Of a stretch of 64,000 nucleotides of DNA, positions 42,782 through 50,329 are shown in pieces. Origin of the DNA: Chryseobacterium turcicum (lineage in GTDB: Bacteria > Bacteroidota > Bacteroidia > Flavobacteriales > Weeksellaceae). How positions within the stretch are numbered: position 1 is the first letter of the stretch; the number at the start of each line of letters is the position of its first letter. Location: assembly GCF_021010565.1 (NCBI RefSeq), contig NZ_JAJNAY010000002.1, forward strand, positions 186,001 through 250,000, given 5' to 3'. A program made the position numbers and the translations under genes. The notes under the pieces are model-generated. The model was not told where the DNA came from, did no database searches, and saw only the letters and a list, made by a program, of their open reading frames with translations.

Positions 42782-42811
42782 ATTTCGGCAACTTTTAGCT
42801 GCCGAAATCCA
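42782..42811. terminator. terminator of the thioesterase gene
   Basis: ATTTCGGCA pairs perfectly with TGCCGAAAT around a nine-base loop; a second hairpin follows 16 nt later. Confidence 0.75.
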
Positions 42812-42823
42812 TTTCTTTCCCCC

Positions 42824-42860
42824 AAGTTTTCGGTGGGTAAAACCTGCCGAAAACTTTTAT
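42824..42860. terminator. second terminator hairpin
   Basis: AAGTTTTCGG pairs perfectly with CCGAAAACTT, followed by TTTATTT. With the previous hairpin it separates the thioesterase from the convergent HD gene. Confidence 0.75.
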
Positions 42861-42914
42861 TTATGTTCTAAATCTTCCCAAAATTGAAAGAATAATTTCA
42901 TGAAAATTGAAAAA

Positions 42915-43505
42915 CTATCTCAAGACTTTTCCGTTCTCTAAATTTAAGTTTAATAAAGTCTGAAAAGCCTCTCCCATTTCATCTGAAGCTCTGCTTATGG
43001 CATTTTCCAGCATATTTCTTATTTGCAGTTCGGTTACCTTGGCTTCAGTCCAGCTTTTTCCAGCGGTATAAGTGTTGAGAATAAAAGGCATTATTCTGTC
43101 GATAGCACACGCAAAAATAGCATCAGGAGTTTGTTCTTCTTCAAATTCAAGCCACAGATTGAAAAATTCTGAACGAATAGGCTCATCTAAAATACCAAAA
43201 ATATTTTGTGCAGACAGCTTTTCTCTTTCAAACTTCCCTACCATTGCCGCTTCATCAAAAAGAAAAGTATCACCGGCTTCAATTTCTACTAAATCATGAA
43301 TAGAAAGCATTCTTATTACTCTCAATAAATCGATATCGGCTCTGTTTTTCGCATAAGGAAAAAGAATTTGCGCCAAAATAATGATTTGCCAAGAATGTTC
43401 CGCGGTATTTTCTCTTCTAGAATCATCTGCATTATAATTTCTTCTCTGTACATTTTTCAGAGCATCTACGGCGATGATAAAATCAATCTCTTTCTGTATT
43501 TTCAT
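42915..43505 (-). CDS. HD-domain nucleotide phosphohydrolase (YfbR-like)
   Basis: A 196-residue cytoplasmic HD-domain hydrolase. The metal ligands are visible as NTAEHSWQIIILAQ (H), SIHDLVEIEAGD (HD) and the later aspartate in FACAIDRIMPFI. The layout is that of the HD_3/YfbR-like 5'-deoxynucleotidase group, which removes phosphate from deoxynucleoside monophosphates. It overlaps the end of the upstream secreted-protein gene by 23 nt, indicating cotranscription. Confidence 0.88.
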   Translation of the reverse strand: MKIQKEIDFIIAVDALKNVQRRNYNADDSRRENTAEHSWQIIILAQILFPYAKNRADIDLLRVIRMLSIHDLVEIEAGDTFLFDEAAMVGKFEREKLSAQNIFGILDEPIRSEFFNLWLEFEEEQTPDAIFACAIDRIMPFILNTYTAGKSWTEAKVTELQIRNMLENAISRASDEMGEAFQTLLNLNLENGKVLR

Positions 43506-44178
43506 TATTTTCTTCTTTAAAATATACCTCTCTAGGATAAATGGTAGTTGTTGTAAACCATTTGTAATCTATAAATTCTCTTTTTACGGTGGTTACTTCT
43601 TTAGAATCTTTGGTATCTTCTTCAAATTCTAAAACTTTCAAAAGTCCTCTTTCGGGAACGAAAAGGTATTCTGATCTAAGATTCCAGCAGCAGCCATTTT
43701 TTAAATAAGCAGTAATTCGTTTAAGATGAGAATCTACTGCAAACATTCCTGAATTTGACCGAACCAAATCGGTGAGTTCATCATTTAATACCAACTGTTG
43801 TGTAGAAGCATCGTTTAAATAAACTTCAAAAAAAGGATTTCCTTGATTATTATTTCCGTTTCTAATGGCAACATCTTCAGTTCCGTCAAAATTAAAATCA
43901 TCAAAAACAACCGATTTTTTTAATGAATCTAAAGCCGGCTTTCGGTTTTCATTTAAATCTACATAAAAATTACCTGAAGATAAAGTCTGATATTTTTTCA
44001 TCGAACTTTTATCATAAATATCAACAGTTGCTTTCCCATTGCATTGATTCTCAATACAATTTTCAATTGTAACAATAACATTAAATTTTTCTGAAACATT
44101 CGGTAACTCAAAAAAGTTTTGTGCACTACAAAGTCCACCTAAAAGAACCGATGTCATTAGAAATCTGGAGTAATTCAT
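43483..44178 (-). CDS. secreted protein, XAC2610-like
   Basis: A 231-residue protein with a signal peptide (MNYSRFLMTSVLLGGLCSAQ). The central SVVFDDFNFDGTEDVAIRNGNNNQGNPFFEVYLND (in parts) has an FG-GAP-like DFNFDGxxD calcium-type loop and matches XAC2610-related secreted proteins as far as I can judge. Paired cysteines occur at ENCIENQC and KNGCCWN. Its end overlaps the HD gene by 23 nt. A -7 box lies 55 nt upstream. Confidence 0.7.
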   Translation of the reverse strand: MNYSRFLMTSVLLGGLCSAQNFFELPNVSEKFNVIVTIENCIENQCNGKATVDIYDKSSMKKYQTLSSGNFYVDLNENRKPALDSLKKSVVFDDFNFDGTEDVAIRNGNNNQGNPFFEVYLNDASTQQLVLNDELTDLVRSNSGMFAVDSHLKRITAYLKNGCCWNLRSEYLFVPERGLLKVLEFEEDTKDSKEVTTVKREFIDYKWFTTTTIYPREVYFKEENNENTERD

Positions 44179-44233
44179 GGTTGGTTAGTTTTAAAATCAA
44201 AATTTCAGAAAGAAAATCCGAAAAACTTGATAA

Positions 44234-44241
44234 CAAAGATA
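44234..44241 (-). promoter_or_regulatory. -7 box of the XAC2610-like/HD unit
   Basis: TATCTTTG on the minus strand, 55 nt upstream of ATG 44178. Confidence 0.5.
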
Positions 44242-44366
44242 AAAATTTAAGACCAAAAACGAGTGTACTTATAATAATTAATGAGTAGGTAGAATTATTA
44301 CATAAATTTATTAAATTGATTTACAATACTTTAAATGTATTTTATAAATAATTTCACTACTTTGCA

Positions 44367-44398
44367 TTGCATATTACCATTTTAATTACATATCTTTG
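44367..44398 (+). promoter_or_regulatory. promoter of the padR-pspC operon
   Basis: TTG at 44367-44369 and TATCTTTG at 44391-44398 are separated by 21 nt. Transcription would begin near 44404. The 301-bp gap before padR holds this promoter, the palindrome that follows, and the divergent -7 box. Confidence 0.65.
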
Positions 44399-44416
44399 TA
44401 ATGTAAAATAGGAATA

Positions 44417-44436
44417 GGTTCAACTAGCTAGGAACC
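44417..44436. promoter_or_regulatory. candidate PadR operator
   Basis: GGTTC-AA-CTAGCTAG-GAACC is a near-palindrome lying 18 nt after the -7 box, just inside the transcript. The position fits negative autoregulation by the PadR protein encoded next. Confidence 0.4.
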
Positions 44437-44479
44437 GAAATCTAAAATTTATATAACTAATTAACAAAACCTATTAAAG

Positions 44480-44809
44480 ATGAATACCGAAAATACCAAA
44501 GCGCAAATGCGAAAAGGGATTCTGGAATTCTGTATTTTAAGCCTCATCAACAACCGCGAAATGTATGTTTCTGATTTAATTGATGAACTGAAAAAAGGAA
44601 AACTGGATGTCGTGGAAGGAACACTCTACCCTCTTTTAACCCGATTAAAAAACGGAGAGTTTCTCTCTTACAGATGGGAAGAATCTACAGGAGGTCCACC
44701 CAGAAAATACTATCAGATTACAAAAAAAGGAGAAACTTTTTTATCTGAATTACAAAACACCTGGAAAGAATTGACAGATTCTGTAACCCAAATTACTCAA
44801 AAACACTAA
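44480..44809 (+). CDS. PadR-family transcriptional regulator
   Basis: A 109-residue winged-helix protein with the PadR core: MRKGILEFCILSLINNREMY, the wing region VVEGTLYPLLTRLKNGEFLSYRW, and PPRKYYQITKKGETFLSEL. PadR proteins typically repress their own operon. It is 11 bp upstream of the PspC-domain gene, a pairing common in flavobacteria. Confidence 0.94.
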   Translation: MNTENTKAQMRKGILEFCILSLINNREMYVSDLIDELKKGKLDVVEGTLYPLLTRLKNGEFLSYRWEESTGGPPRKYYQITKKGETFLSELQNTWKELTDSVTQITQKH

Positions 44810-44820
44810 AAACAAAAGCT

Positions 44821-46512
44821 ATGAACAAGACACTCTCAATAGGACTCGCAGGTTTTTCTTTCACCATAGAAGAACACGCATACATAAAGCTCAGCGATTA
44901 TCTTAATGCACTGAGAAGCTCTTTAGACGCTTCTGAAGCTGATGAGGTAATGCATGACATAGAAATAAGAATGGTAGAAATTTTCAGAGATACTTTAGGA
45001 AAACGTGAAGTAATAAATGATACCGATGTAGAAAAAGTAATTGCACAAATAGGATCTCCTGAAAAGATTGAAGAGCAGGAAGAAGCCTATTATTCTGAAA
45101 AAAACACAAGAACTCAAGCTACAGGAACAAGCTACAGTGACAAAAAACAACTGTTTCGTGATCCTGAAACACAAAAGATTGCAGGAGTTTGCGGAGGTTT
45201 AGCCGCCTATTTCGGAATGGATATTACAGGAATGAGACTTCTTTGGATAGGCATATTTGTTATCCTATGTTTCGGAGCGCCATCTATGCTGTTTGTACCT
45301 TTACTTTATATTATTCTTTGGGCAGTTTTACCAAAAGCTGAAACCGCTTCAGATTTTTTGAAAATGAAGGGTAAACCTCTCAACTTTGATAATTTAAAGG
45401 AAGAATCTGGCAAAATTGTACAATTCGCTAATGAAACTACGACAAGAGCAGGAGAAATCTATAATGAAAACAAACCGAAAATTGGCTCAGCTGGCGACAC
45501 CATCTTAAAAGTACTTAAATATTGTCTCGCAGTTTGGTTGGTATTAATGGCTGCAGGTTGTTTCATCGGATTATTCGCAATGATGTTTGCTTATAGTTCA
45601 GATAAATTTGGTATGAATAATAATCTTGGATTCTATCTTGAAGAAAATAATCTTGGCTATCTGATATTAGCAATTGCTGCATTACCAACGATTATTGTGG
45701 GTGTAGCGTCTTTATTACTATCAATTAAATTATTCTCTCCGAAAAGCAAATTCAATTATGTAGGACCTGTTCTTGGAACATTAGGAATTATCTGGATTAT
45801 TCTGATTGGTGTATTGGCAGCAAGCGCATCAAGATTCAATTTCAGATACAGTGGAGAAAATCAGGATTACGAAAATATTTCTATTATAGCTCCAAATGAT
45901 ACAATCTATCTTGACAGTAAAAAAGTAGCAATTCCTGAAAACTTCAATACTTATTTTAATAACATTTATTCTGATAAAGTAACGATTTACAAAAGAGATT
46001 ATCCTAGTGTAGAAATTACAAGAAGAGATGATATTAAAACACCATATATCATTATTAAAAAAGAAGCGGAAGGATACAACCAACCTCTAAAAATGAAAAT
46101 TCCTGTGGAAATCAGAGATAACAGGATTTTTCTTCCAAACTATTTTGAGTATCCTTATGAGTACAGATTCAGAGATTACAGTTTAGACTATGAATTGGTA
46201 GTTCCATCAAGAATGAAAATTATCAATGAAAAAGAATATGAAATTTCTGTACGAGGCGATAATGAGAAAGATAAAGAAAATCATGAGAATGACAACACTC
46301 TGCAAATCGAGGAAAACAAGATTTCTATTAATGGCTCAACAATAGAATACAGCAATGATGATAAGGACAGCGTTATTATCAACGGAAAAAAGTATCAAAA
46401 AAATGAAGCTAAAAAAATAATGGATACGATGAAGATGAATATTGATAAAATGGAAAACGTTGACATCAAAATAAAAGACGGAAAAAAAGAATTCTCCATT
46501 AAAACCAAATAA
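44821..46512 (+). CDS. PspC-domain membrane protein
   Basis: A 563-residue protein. The N-terminus (1-95) has a HAAS-like cytoplasmic segment with LGKREVINDTDVEKVIAQIGSPEKI (in parts). Residues about 115-170 are a PspC domain: LFRDPETQKIAGVCGGLAAYFGMD, then helices. Three further membrane helices follow to about 335. The remaining 230 residues form a soluble beta-rich region with very charged ends (DNEKDKENHENDNT). PspC-type proteins sense or relieve membrane stress; the PadR gene ahead is the likely regulator. An inverted repeat follows the gene. Confidence 0.9.
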   Translation: MNKTLSIGLAGFSFTIEEHAYIKLSDYLNALRSSLDASEADEVMHDIEIRMVEIFRDTLGKREVINDTDVEKVIAQIGSPEKIEEQEEAYYSEKNTRTQATGTSYSDKKQLFRDPETQKIAGVCGGLAAYFGMDITGMRLLWIGIFVILCFGAPSMLFVPLLYIILWAVLPKAETASDFLKMKGKPLNFDNLKEESGKIVQFANETTTRAGEIYNENKPKIGSAGDTILKVLKYCLAVWLVLMAAGCFIGLFAMMFAYSSDKFGMNNNLGFYLEENNLGYLILAIAALPTIIVGVASLLLSIKLFSPKSKFNYVGPVLGTLGIIWIILIGVLAASASRFNFRYSGENQDYENISIIAPNDTIYLDSKKVAIPENFNTYFNNIYSDKVTIYKRDYPSVEITRRDDIKTPYIIIKKEAEGYNQPLKMKIPVEIRDNRIFLPNYFEYPYEYRFRDYSLDYELVVPSRMKIINEKEYEISVRGDNEKDKENHENDNTLQIEENKISINGSTIEYSNDDKDSVIINGKKYQKNEAKKIMDTMKMNIDKMENVDIKIKDGKKEFSIKTK

Positions 46513-46514
46513 TT

Positions 46515-46589
46515 CAAACCTCAGAGAGTGCGGAAGGTGTGAATGAAAGACAACCGTTTGAAATTCACACTCTTCTTCTTCTCAGGTTT
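46515..46589. repeat. imperfect inverted repeat after the PspC gene
   Basis: GTGTGAAT (46537) pairs with ATTCACAC (46563), and AAACCT (46515) with AGGTTT (46584). There is no strong T run, so it may be a weak terminator or 3' stabiliser. Confidence 0.5.
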
Positions 46590-46686
46590 TGAAAATAAAT
46601 TTAAAAAAACTATTCTATTTCGTAAAAAAGTTTTATATTCGTATATCCAAATTCTATAATAAAAACAAACACAAAAAAGCAAAACC

Positions 46687-46749
46687 ATGGTACAAGTAGT
46701 TTTAGAAATTGCAGTAAAAATTGCAGATTTAATCAGCAGTTTATTTTAA
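46687..46749 (+). CDS. 20-residue amphipathic helical peptide
   Basis: A short frame in its own transcription unit reads MVQVVLEIAVKIADLISSLF. On a helical wheel Q3, E7, K11, D14, S17 and S18 fall on one face of about 120 degrees and all other residues are hydrophobic. A strong terminator follows 26 nt after the stop, and a TATATTCG box lies upstream near 46630. The size and amphipathicity resemble phenol-soluble modulin-type or type-I toxin-like peptides, but no homology is claimed. Translation is inferred from composition and context only. Confidence 0.5.
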   Translation: MVQVVLEIAVKIADLISSLF

Positions 46750-46775
46750 GAGCGACAATATTTCAATATATTTGT

Positions 46776-46807
46776 AAAGTATAACCAAAGTTTGGTTGTA
46801 CTTTTTT
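46776..46807 (+). terminator. terminator of the micropeptide unit
   Basis: AAAGTATAACCAAA pairs with TTTGGTTGTACTTT with one G-U pair and a one-base loop centre, followed by TTT. It defines a transcript of roughly 120-180 nt ahead of the PlsC-like gene. Confidence 0.85.
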
Positions 46808-46906
46808 GTTTTAAATATAAAAATTCATGAAATCGCCATGATAAAAAACAAATACTGATAAAGAGGATGCGATAACATATGACCTTTAAAAAAATAAAAT
46901 CTACAT

Positions 46907-47506
46907 ATGAAAAAACTAATAGGTAGTCTGTTACTGAAAATTTTAGGTTGGAAAGTTGTTCTCCAAGGCGATGTCAACAATCTCGACCGTTGTATTCTGG
47001 TTGTTGCACCGCATACCCATAATATGGAATATATTTTAGGAAACCTTGCCTATTGGAAATTAGGAAAAAAACTAAAAATCATCATCAAAGATTCACATAC
47101 TAAAGCTTGGTATGGCGCATTGGTAAGAGGATTAGGCGGCATTGGCATCGATAGAAGTCAGAAAAACGATTTGATTAATTTTGTTGCGAATGAGTTTAAA
47201 AAAGAAGATTTCAGTTTAGTGATTACACCGGAAGGAACAAGAAGCTGGGTTCCGAAATGGAGAAAAGGTTTTTATCACATGGCTTTAGCAGCAAAAGTTC
47301 CTATCGTTTTGGCAGCCGGAGATTTTAAAAGAAATACGGTTTTCTTAGGATACCAAATTCCTTATGAAAGATTAGAGACAGCAAGTTTTACCGAAATCAT
47401 GGAGGAAATTCAGGATTATTATATTAAAAACGACATTGGCCCCAAAATTCCTGCCAACTGGAATCCCAATATTATGGGAAATGACGCAGAAGGAGTTAGG
47501 AGTTAG
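46907..47506 (+). CDS. 1-acylglycerol-3-phosphate acyltransferase-like protein (PlsC family)
   Basis: A 199-residue acyltransferase-fold protein. The catalytic block reads VVAPHTHNMEYILGN: the family HX4D motif appears as HX4E. The substrate motif VITPEGTRSWVPKWRKG is intact, and KIIIKDSHTKAWYG and GGIGIDRS match the Bacteroidota PlsC group. It should act at the inner membrane on lysophosphatidate or another lysolipid. Its C-terminal codons run into a heptamer repeat, and the stop TAG lies within the third repeat unit. Confidence 0.85.
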   Translation: MKKLIGSLLLKILGWKVVLQGDVNNLDRCILVVAPHTHNMEYILGNLAYWKLGKKLKIIIKDSHTKAWYGALVRGLGGIGIDRSQKNDLINFVANEFKKEDFSLVITPEGTRSWVPKWRKGFYHMALAAKVPIVLAAGDFKRNTVFLGYQIPYERLETASFTEIMEEIQDYYIKNDIGPKIPANWNPNIMGNDAEGVRS

Positions 47507-47550
47507 GAGTTAGGAGTTAGGAGTTAGGAGTTAGGAGTTAGGAGTTAGGA
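47492..47550 (+). repeat. heptanucleotide tandem repeat (GGAGTTA)x8
   Basis: Eight perfect copies of GGAGTTA plus a partial one. The first two copies encode the last residues of the PlsC-like protein and the stop lies in the third; the rest are intergenic. An ACTTTTT heptamer follows at about 47558-47575 (two copies and a partial). Confidence 0.95.
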
Positions 47551-47605
47551 GCAAAATTACTTTTTACTTTTTACTTAAAAATATTACTTATTACACATAA
47601 AAAAT

Positions 47606-48040
47606 ATGTACACTAAAGATAAAACGAAAGAAGAGATATTAGAATTCATCAACAACTGGGGTGAAGAAACTTTTGCGAAAACAATTGGTATTCATTTTAT
47701 CGATATTGACCTTGAAAATGAAACGCTGACTGCTACAATGCCTGTTACACCAAACATTCATCAACCTTTCGGAATTATGCATGGTGGAGCAAGCTGCGTT
47801 TTAGCTGAAACAATGGGTTCTAGCCTGTCTAATATTTTCATCGATGGCAGTAAATATTTTGGAGTAGGAACCAATATTAATTCTAACCATTTAAGAAGTA
47901 AAAAAGATGGAACGGTAACTGCCGTGGCAAGATTCATCAGAAAAGGCAAAACAATGCACGTTTCTGAGATTGAAATTCGTGATGAGAAAGGTCAACTGAT
48001 TAATCATACAACAATGACGAATAATATCATCAACCGATAA
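47606..48040 (+). CDS. hotdog-fold thioesterase (PaaI type)
   Basis: A 144-residue single hotdog domain of the PaaI/YbgC-like group: GIHFIDIDLENETLTATMPV, HQPFGIMHGGASCVLAETMGS (in parts) with the catalytic HGG and glutamate, GVGTNINSNHLRSKKDGTV, and MHVSEIEIRDEKGQL. Many hydrolyse acyl- or aryl-CoA; 1,4-dihydroxy-2-naphthoyl-CoA is a known substrate for close relatives, and a chorismate-using gene lies 6.5 kb away, so a menaquinone role is possible but unproven. Ends with a terminator. Confidence 0.9.
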   Translation: MYTKDKTKEEILEFINNWGEETFAKTIGIHFIDIDLENETLTATMPVTPNIHQPFGIMHGGASCVLAETMGSSLSNIFIDGSKYFGVGTNINSNHLRSKKDGTVTAVARFIRKGKTMHVSEIEIRDEKGQLINHTTMTNNIINR

Positions 48041-48062
48041 AAAATACTTTTAAATAAATTGA

Positions 48063-48089
48063 AGACTCAAATTTTTGAGTCTTTTTTTA
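48063..48089 (+). terminator. terminator of the hotdog thioesterase gene
   Basis: AGACTCAAA pairs perfectly with TTTGAGTCT, followed by seven T. Confidence 0.9.
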
Positions 48090-48156
48090 TGATGTTGCAG
48101 CAATTTTTTTAGATTTTCATATTAATATACAATCGAAAACCATAAATTTAACCATC

Positions 48157-48615
48157 ATGAAAAAATATTTAATCATTTTATTATATTCCATGTTATTTAT
48201 TATGACTTCATGCCATGGTGAGGATGAAAACGTTGAGAATAAAAACCAGATTAACTTTCAATTGATTGGAAAAGGAAATTTGATAGGAAATTATGTGAAT
48301 CCTCAAAACACCATTATTACAAACTCTATACAATGGAATAATTTTCTAAACCAAATAGACAGTACAACTCATCAAACTTCTGCCAGTTTTATAACAACTT
48401 ATATTGATTTTAACGAGTTTATAGCTATCATTGTCGTGGATGAAATTTACCCAAGTGGTGGACATTCGATTGATATTACAAAAATGGAAGACCATCCCAA
48501 GTATATTACTATCAATGTAGAAAAATCATTAAAAGAAAATGCTACATCCGTTCTTACTCAGCCTTATCATATTGTGAAAATCCCTAAAACGACTAAATCC
48601 TTACTATTTAATTAA
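48157..48615 (+). CDS. PrcB-like lipoprotein, copy 1
   Basis: A 152-residue lipoprotein with lipobox IMTSC followed by acidic HGEDENVE, then a single domain resembling the PrcB C-terminal domain: NSIQWNNFLNQIDS, YIDFNEFIAIIVVDEIYPSGGHSIDI (in parts), VEKSLKENATSVLTQPYHIVKIPK. PrcB in Treponema assists a surface protease; here the domain stands alone. Acidic residues after the lipid cysteine suggest surface display in flavobacteria. First gene of the lipoprotein-sigma cluster. Its upstream region carries only a degenerate version (TGCAGCA-N15-CATA) of the promoter block found ahead of the next four genes. Confidence 0.8.
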   Translation: MKKYLIILLYSMLFIMTSCHGEDENVENKNQINFQLIGKGNLIGNYVNPQNTIITNSIQWNNFLNQIDSTTHQTSASFITTYIDFNEFIAIIVVDEIYPSGGHSIDITKMEDHPKYITINVEKSLKENATSVLTQPYHIVKIPKTTKSLLFN

Positions 48616-48622
48616 AGTCTAC

Positions 48623-48650
48623 TGCAACCTTTTTATTTTTTTTCATCTTA
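48623..48650 (+). promoter_or_regulatory. ECF-type promoter block A
   Basis: TGCAACC at 48623-48629, 14 nt, then CATCTTA at 48644-48650, ahead of the PrcB-like copy 2. Same elements and same spacing as blocks B, C and D. Confidence 0.6.
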
Positions 48651-48678
48651 TATAAAGAAACCCTTAATTTTATACATC

Positions 48679-49143
48679 ATGAAAAAACATTTACTCCTAT
48701 TATTATGTTCTATCTTATTGATTTTGACTTCATGTCGTGACAATAATGATGAAAATATCGAGAGCAAAAACCAAATTAATTTTCAATTGATTGGAAAAGG
48801 AAATTTGATGGGGTCATCTTATGCTCCCCCGCAAAATACAGCCATCACAAATTCTACGCAATGGAACAATTTCCTGAATCAAATAGATAGTTCGAATAAT
48901 CATCCTTCTTCAACTTTTACGGAGACCAATATCGACTTTAATCAGTTTATGGTTATTCTCGTCGTAGATTCCGTATATCCAAACGGCGGACATTCTGTTG
49001 ACATTATGACTATTGATGAAAATTCTCAAAACATTGAAGTTGATGTTGAAAAATTACTTCAGGGAGATGTAACAACAGTGATTACTCAACCTTATCATAT
49101 TGTGAAAATTCCTAAAATTCTAAAACCTGTGATATTTAATTAA
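48679..49143 (+). CDS. PrcB-like lipoprotein, copy 2
   Basis: A 154-residue paralogue of the preceding gene, about two-thirds identical by eye. Lipobox ILTSC, then RDNNDENIE, FQLIGKGNLMGSSY, NSTQWNNFLNQIDS, NIDFNQFMVILVVDSVYPNGGHSVDIM (in parts), and TVITQPYHIVKIPK. Tandem duplication is evident. Preceded by promoter block A. Confidence 0.8.
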   Translation: MKKHLLLLLCSILLILTSCRDNNDENIESKNQINFQLIGKGNLMGSSYAPPQNTAITNSTQWNNFLNQIDSSNNHPSSTFTETNIDFNQFMVILVVDSVYPNGGHSVDIMTIDENSQNIEVDVEKLLQGDVTTVITQPYHIVKIPKILKPVIFN

Positions 49144-49150
49144 AATTTAC

Positions 49151-49178
49151 TGCAACCTTTTTACATTCCCTCATCTTA
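49151..49178 (+). promoter_or_regulatory. ECF-type promoter block B
   Basis: TGCAACC at 49151-49157, 14 nt, then CATCTTATAAG from 49172. ATG of the WKN-repeat lipoprotein 1 is at 49195. This end of the block is part of a 98-bp stretch shared with block D. Confidence 0.65.
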
Positions 49179-49194
49179 TAAGAAAAGAATAACC

Positions 49195-50223
49195 ATGAAA
49201 AACTTAATTTTACCCTTCATCTTATTATTAACACTTGTATTCTCTTGCAGAGAGAATGATATTGATGAAGGATTTGAGAAAAAAACAGGATCGTATGATG
49301 TCTATGTTGCAGGAACTAATGACAATAAAGCAAGTTATTGGAAAAATAATGTTTTAAATTATTTAAATGGCGGAAATAATTTAATTGCTCAAAAAATAAT
49401 TATCGAAAATAATAACACTTATATCTTAGGAAATAACAGCAGTACAACACCACAAGAATACTATTTTTGGAAAAATAATATCAAAGAAGACTTACGTACA
49501 TATTTAGGAATTTCCACAGCCTATCCCTATCAAATTACAGATATGGCAATAGATAATGGTGACACCTATTTCATTGGTTATTACGACACATTCTCTACAA
49601 CATTCAGATACGAATTCTGCATTTGGAAAAATGGAGTAAAAACGGTTCTTAATACATCAAATGATAATACTTATTATATATCAAAAATTAATATTTTCAA
49701 TCATGAAACATATGTTTCTGCAATCACTAATAATATATCAAGTAGCTTTCAATCGGGATATTATGTTGGGACAACTTTTCATTCTATTCCTAATATAAGT
49801 TGGGTTTGTAATTTTAGTCAAAATTCAACGGGTATAAACTTCCTTTATATTAGAGATGGCAAATATTATTACAGAAATTTATCTACAAATATTGAAACAC
49901 TTGTAAGTAATAATAATTACCCAAACCTTGGTGAAGGAAAGATAATTAGTGAAACAAATTCTTCAGATTTATATGTTGCAGGTTATTCGCATTTAGAAAA
50001 CTATTATTTCAAGAATAACATTCAAACAGCATTTCCTATCGACCCTACATATTCACGCATTAAAGATATGTTTATGCTTGATAATAATCAATATATAATC
50101 AAACACCAACCAAATCCTTATTCAAGTAAAGTATATATTAATAATGTTGAAACGCAAAATATTACTAATGCATCAACATCAACCAATAATACATTCAATT
50201 CAATTTACGTAGTTCAAAACTAA
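49195..50223 (+). CDS. WKN-repeat lipoprotein 1
   Basis: A 342-residue lipoprotein with lipobox LVFSC followed by RENDIDEG. The mature part is built of about six or seven loose repeats of roughly 45 residues with the pattern YxVAG, then Y-W/F-K-N-N/G: examples are YVAGTNDNKASYWKNN, YYFWKNNIKEDL, FCIWKNGVKTVL and YVAGYSHLENYYFKNN. A beta-propeller is the likely fold. No catalytic residues are apparent; ligand unknown. Paralogous to the genes at 50330 and 51517 and preceded by promoter block B. Confidence 0.8.
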   Translation: MKNLILPFILLLTLVFSCRENDIDEGFEKKTGSYDVYVAGTNDNKASYWKNNVLNYLNGGNNLIAQKIIIENNNTYILGNNSSTTPQEYYFWKNNIKEDLRTYLGISTAYPYQITDMAIDNGDTYFIGYYDTFSTTFRYEFCIWKNGVKTVLNTSNDNTYYISKINIFNHETYVSAITNNISSSFQSGYYVGTTFHSIPNISWVCNFSQNSTGINFLYIRDGKYYYRNLSTNIETLVSNNNYPNLGEGKIISETNSSDLYVAGYSHLENYYFKNNIQTAFPIDPTYSRIKDMFMLDNNQYIIKHQPNPYSSKVYINNVETQNITNASTSTNNTFNSIYVVQN

Positions 50224-50285
50224 TAAAGGTCAAAAAGAGATTTCAACTGTTCAGTAAAACTTTTGAGTATTTTTTATACACTTGC

Positions 50286-50313
50286 TGCAACCTTTCTCTA
50301 TTTCTACATCTTT
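50286..50313 (+). promoter_or_regulatory. ECF-type promoter block C
   Basis: TGCAACC at 50286-50292, 14 nt, then CATCTTTAAAG from 50307. ATG of the WKN-repeat lipoprotein 2 is at 50330. Confidence 0.6.
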
Positions 50314-50329
50314 AAAGAAAATAATAACC

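Noticed and set aside
47492..47550. GGAGTTA array considered as a CRISPR or phase-variation tract
   Set aside because: There are no spacers, so it is not a CRISPR. The stop codon lies in the third unit, so a change in copy number would not alter the PlsC-like protein.
50282..50329. Earlier start for WKN-repeat lipoprotein 2
   Set aside because: It would place promoter block C inside the coding region and spoil the lipoprotein signal.
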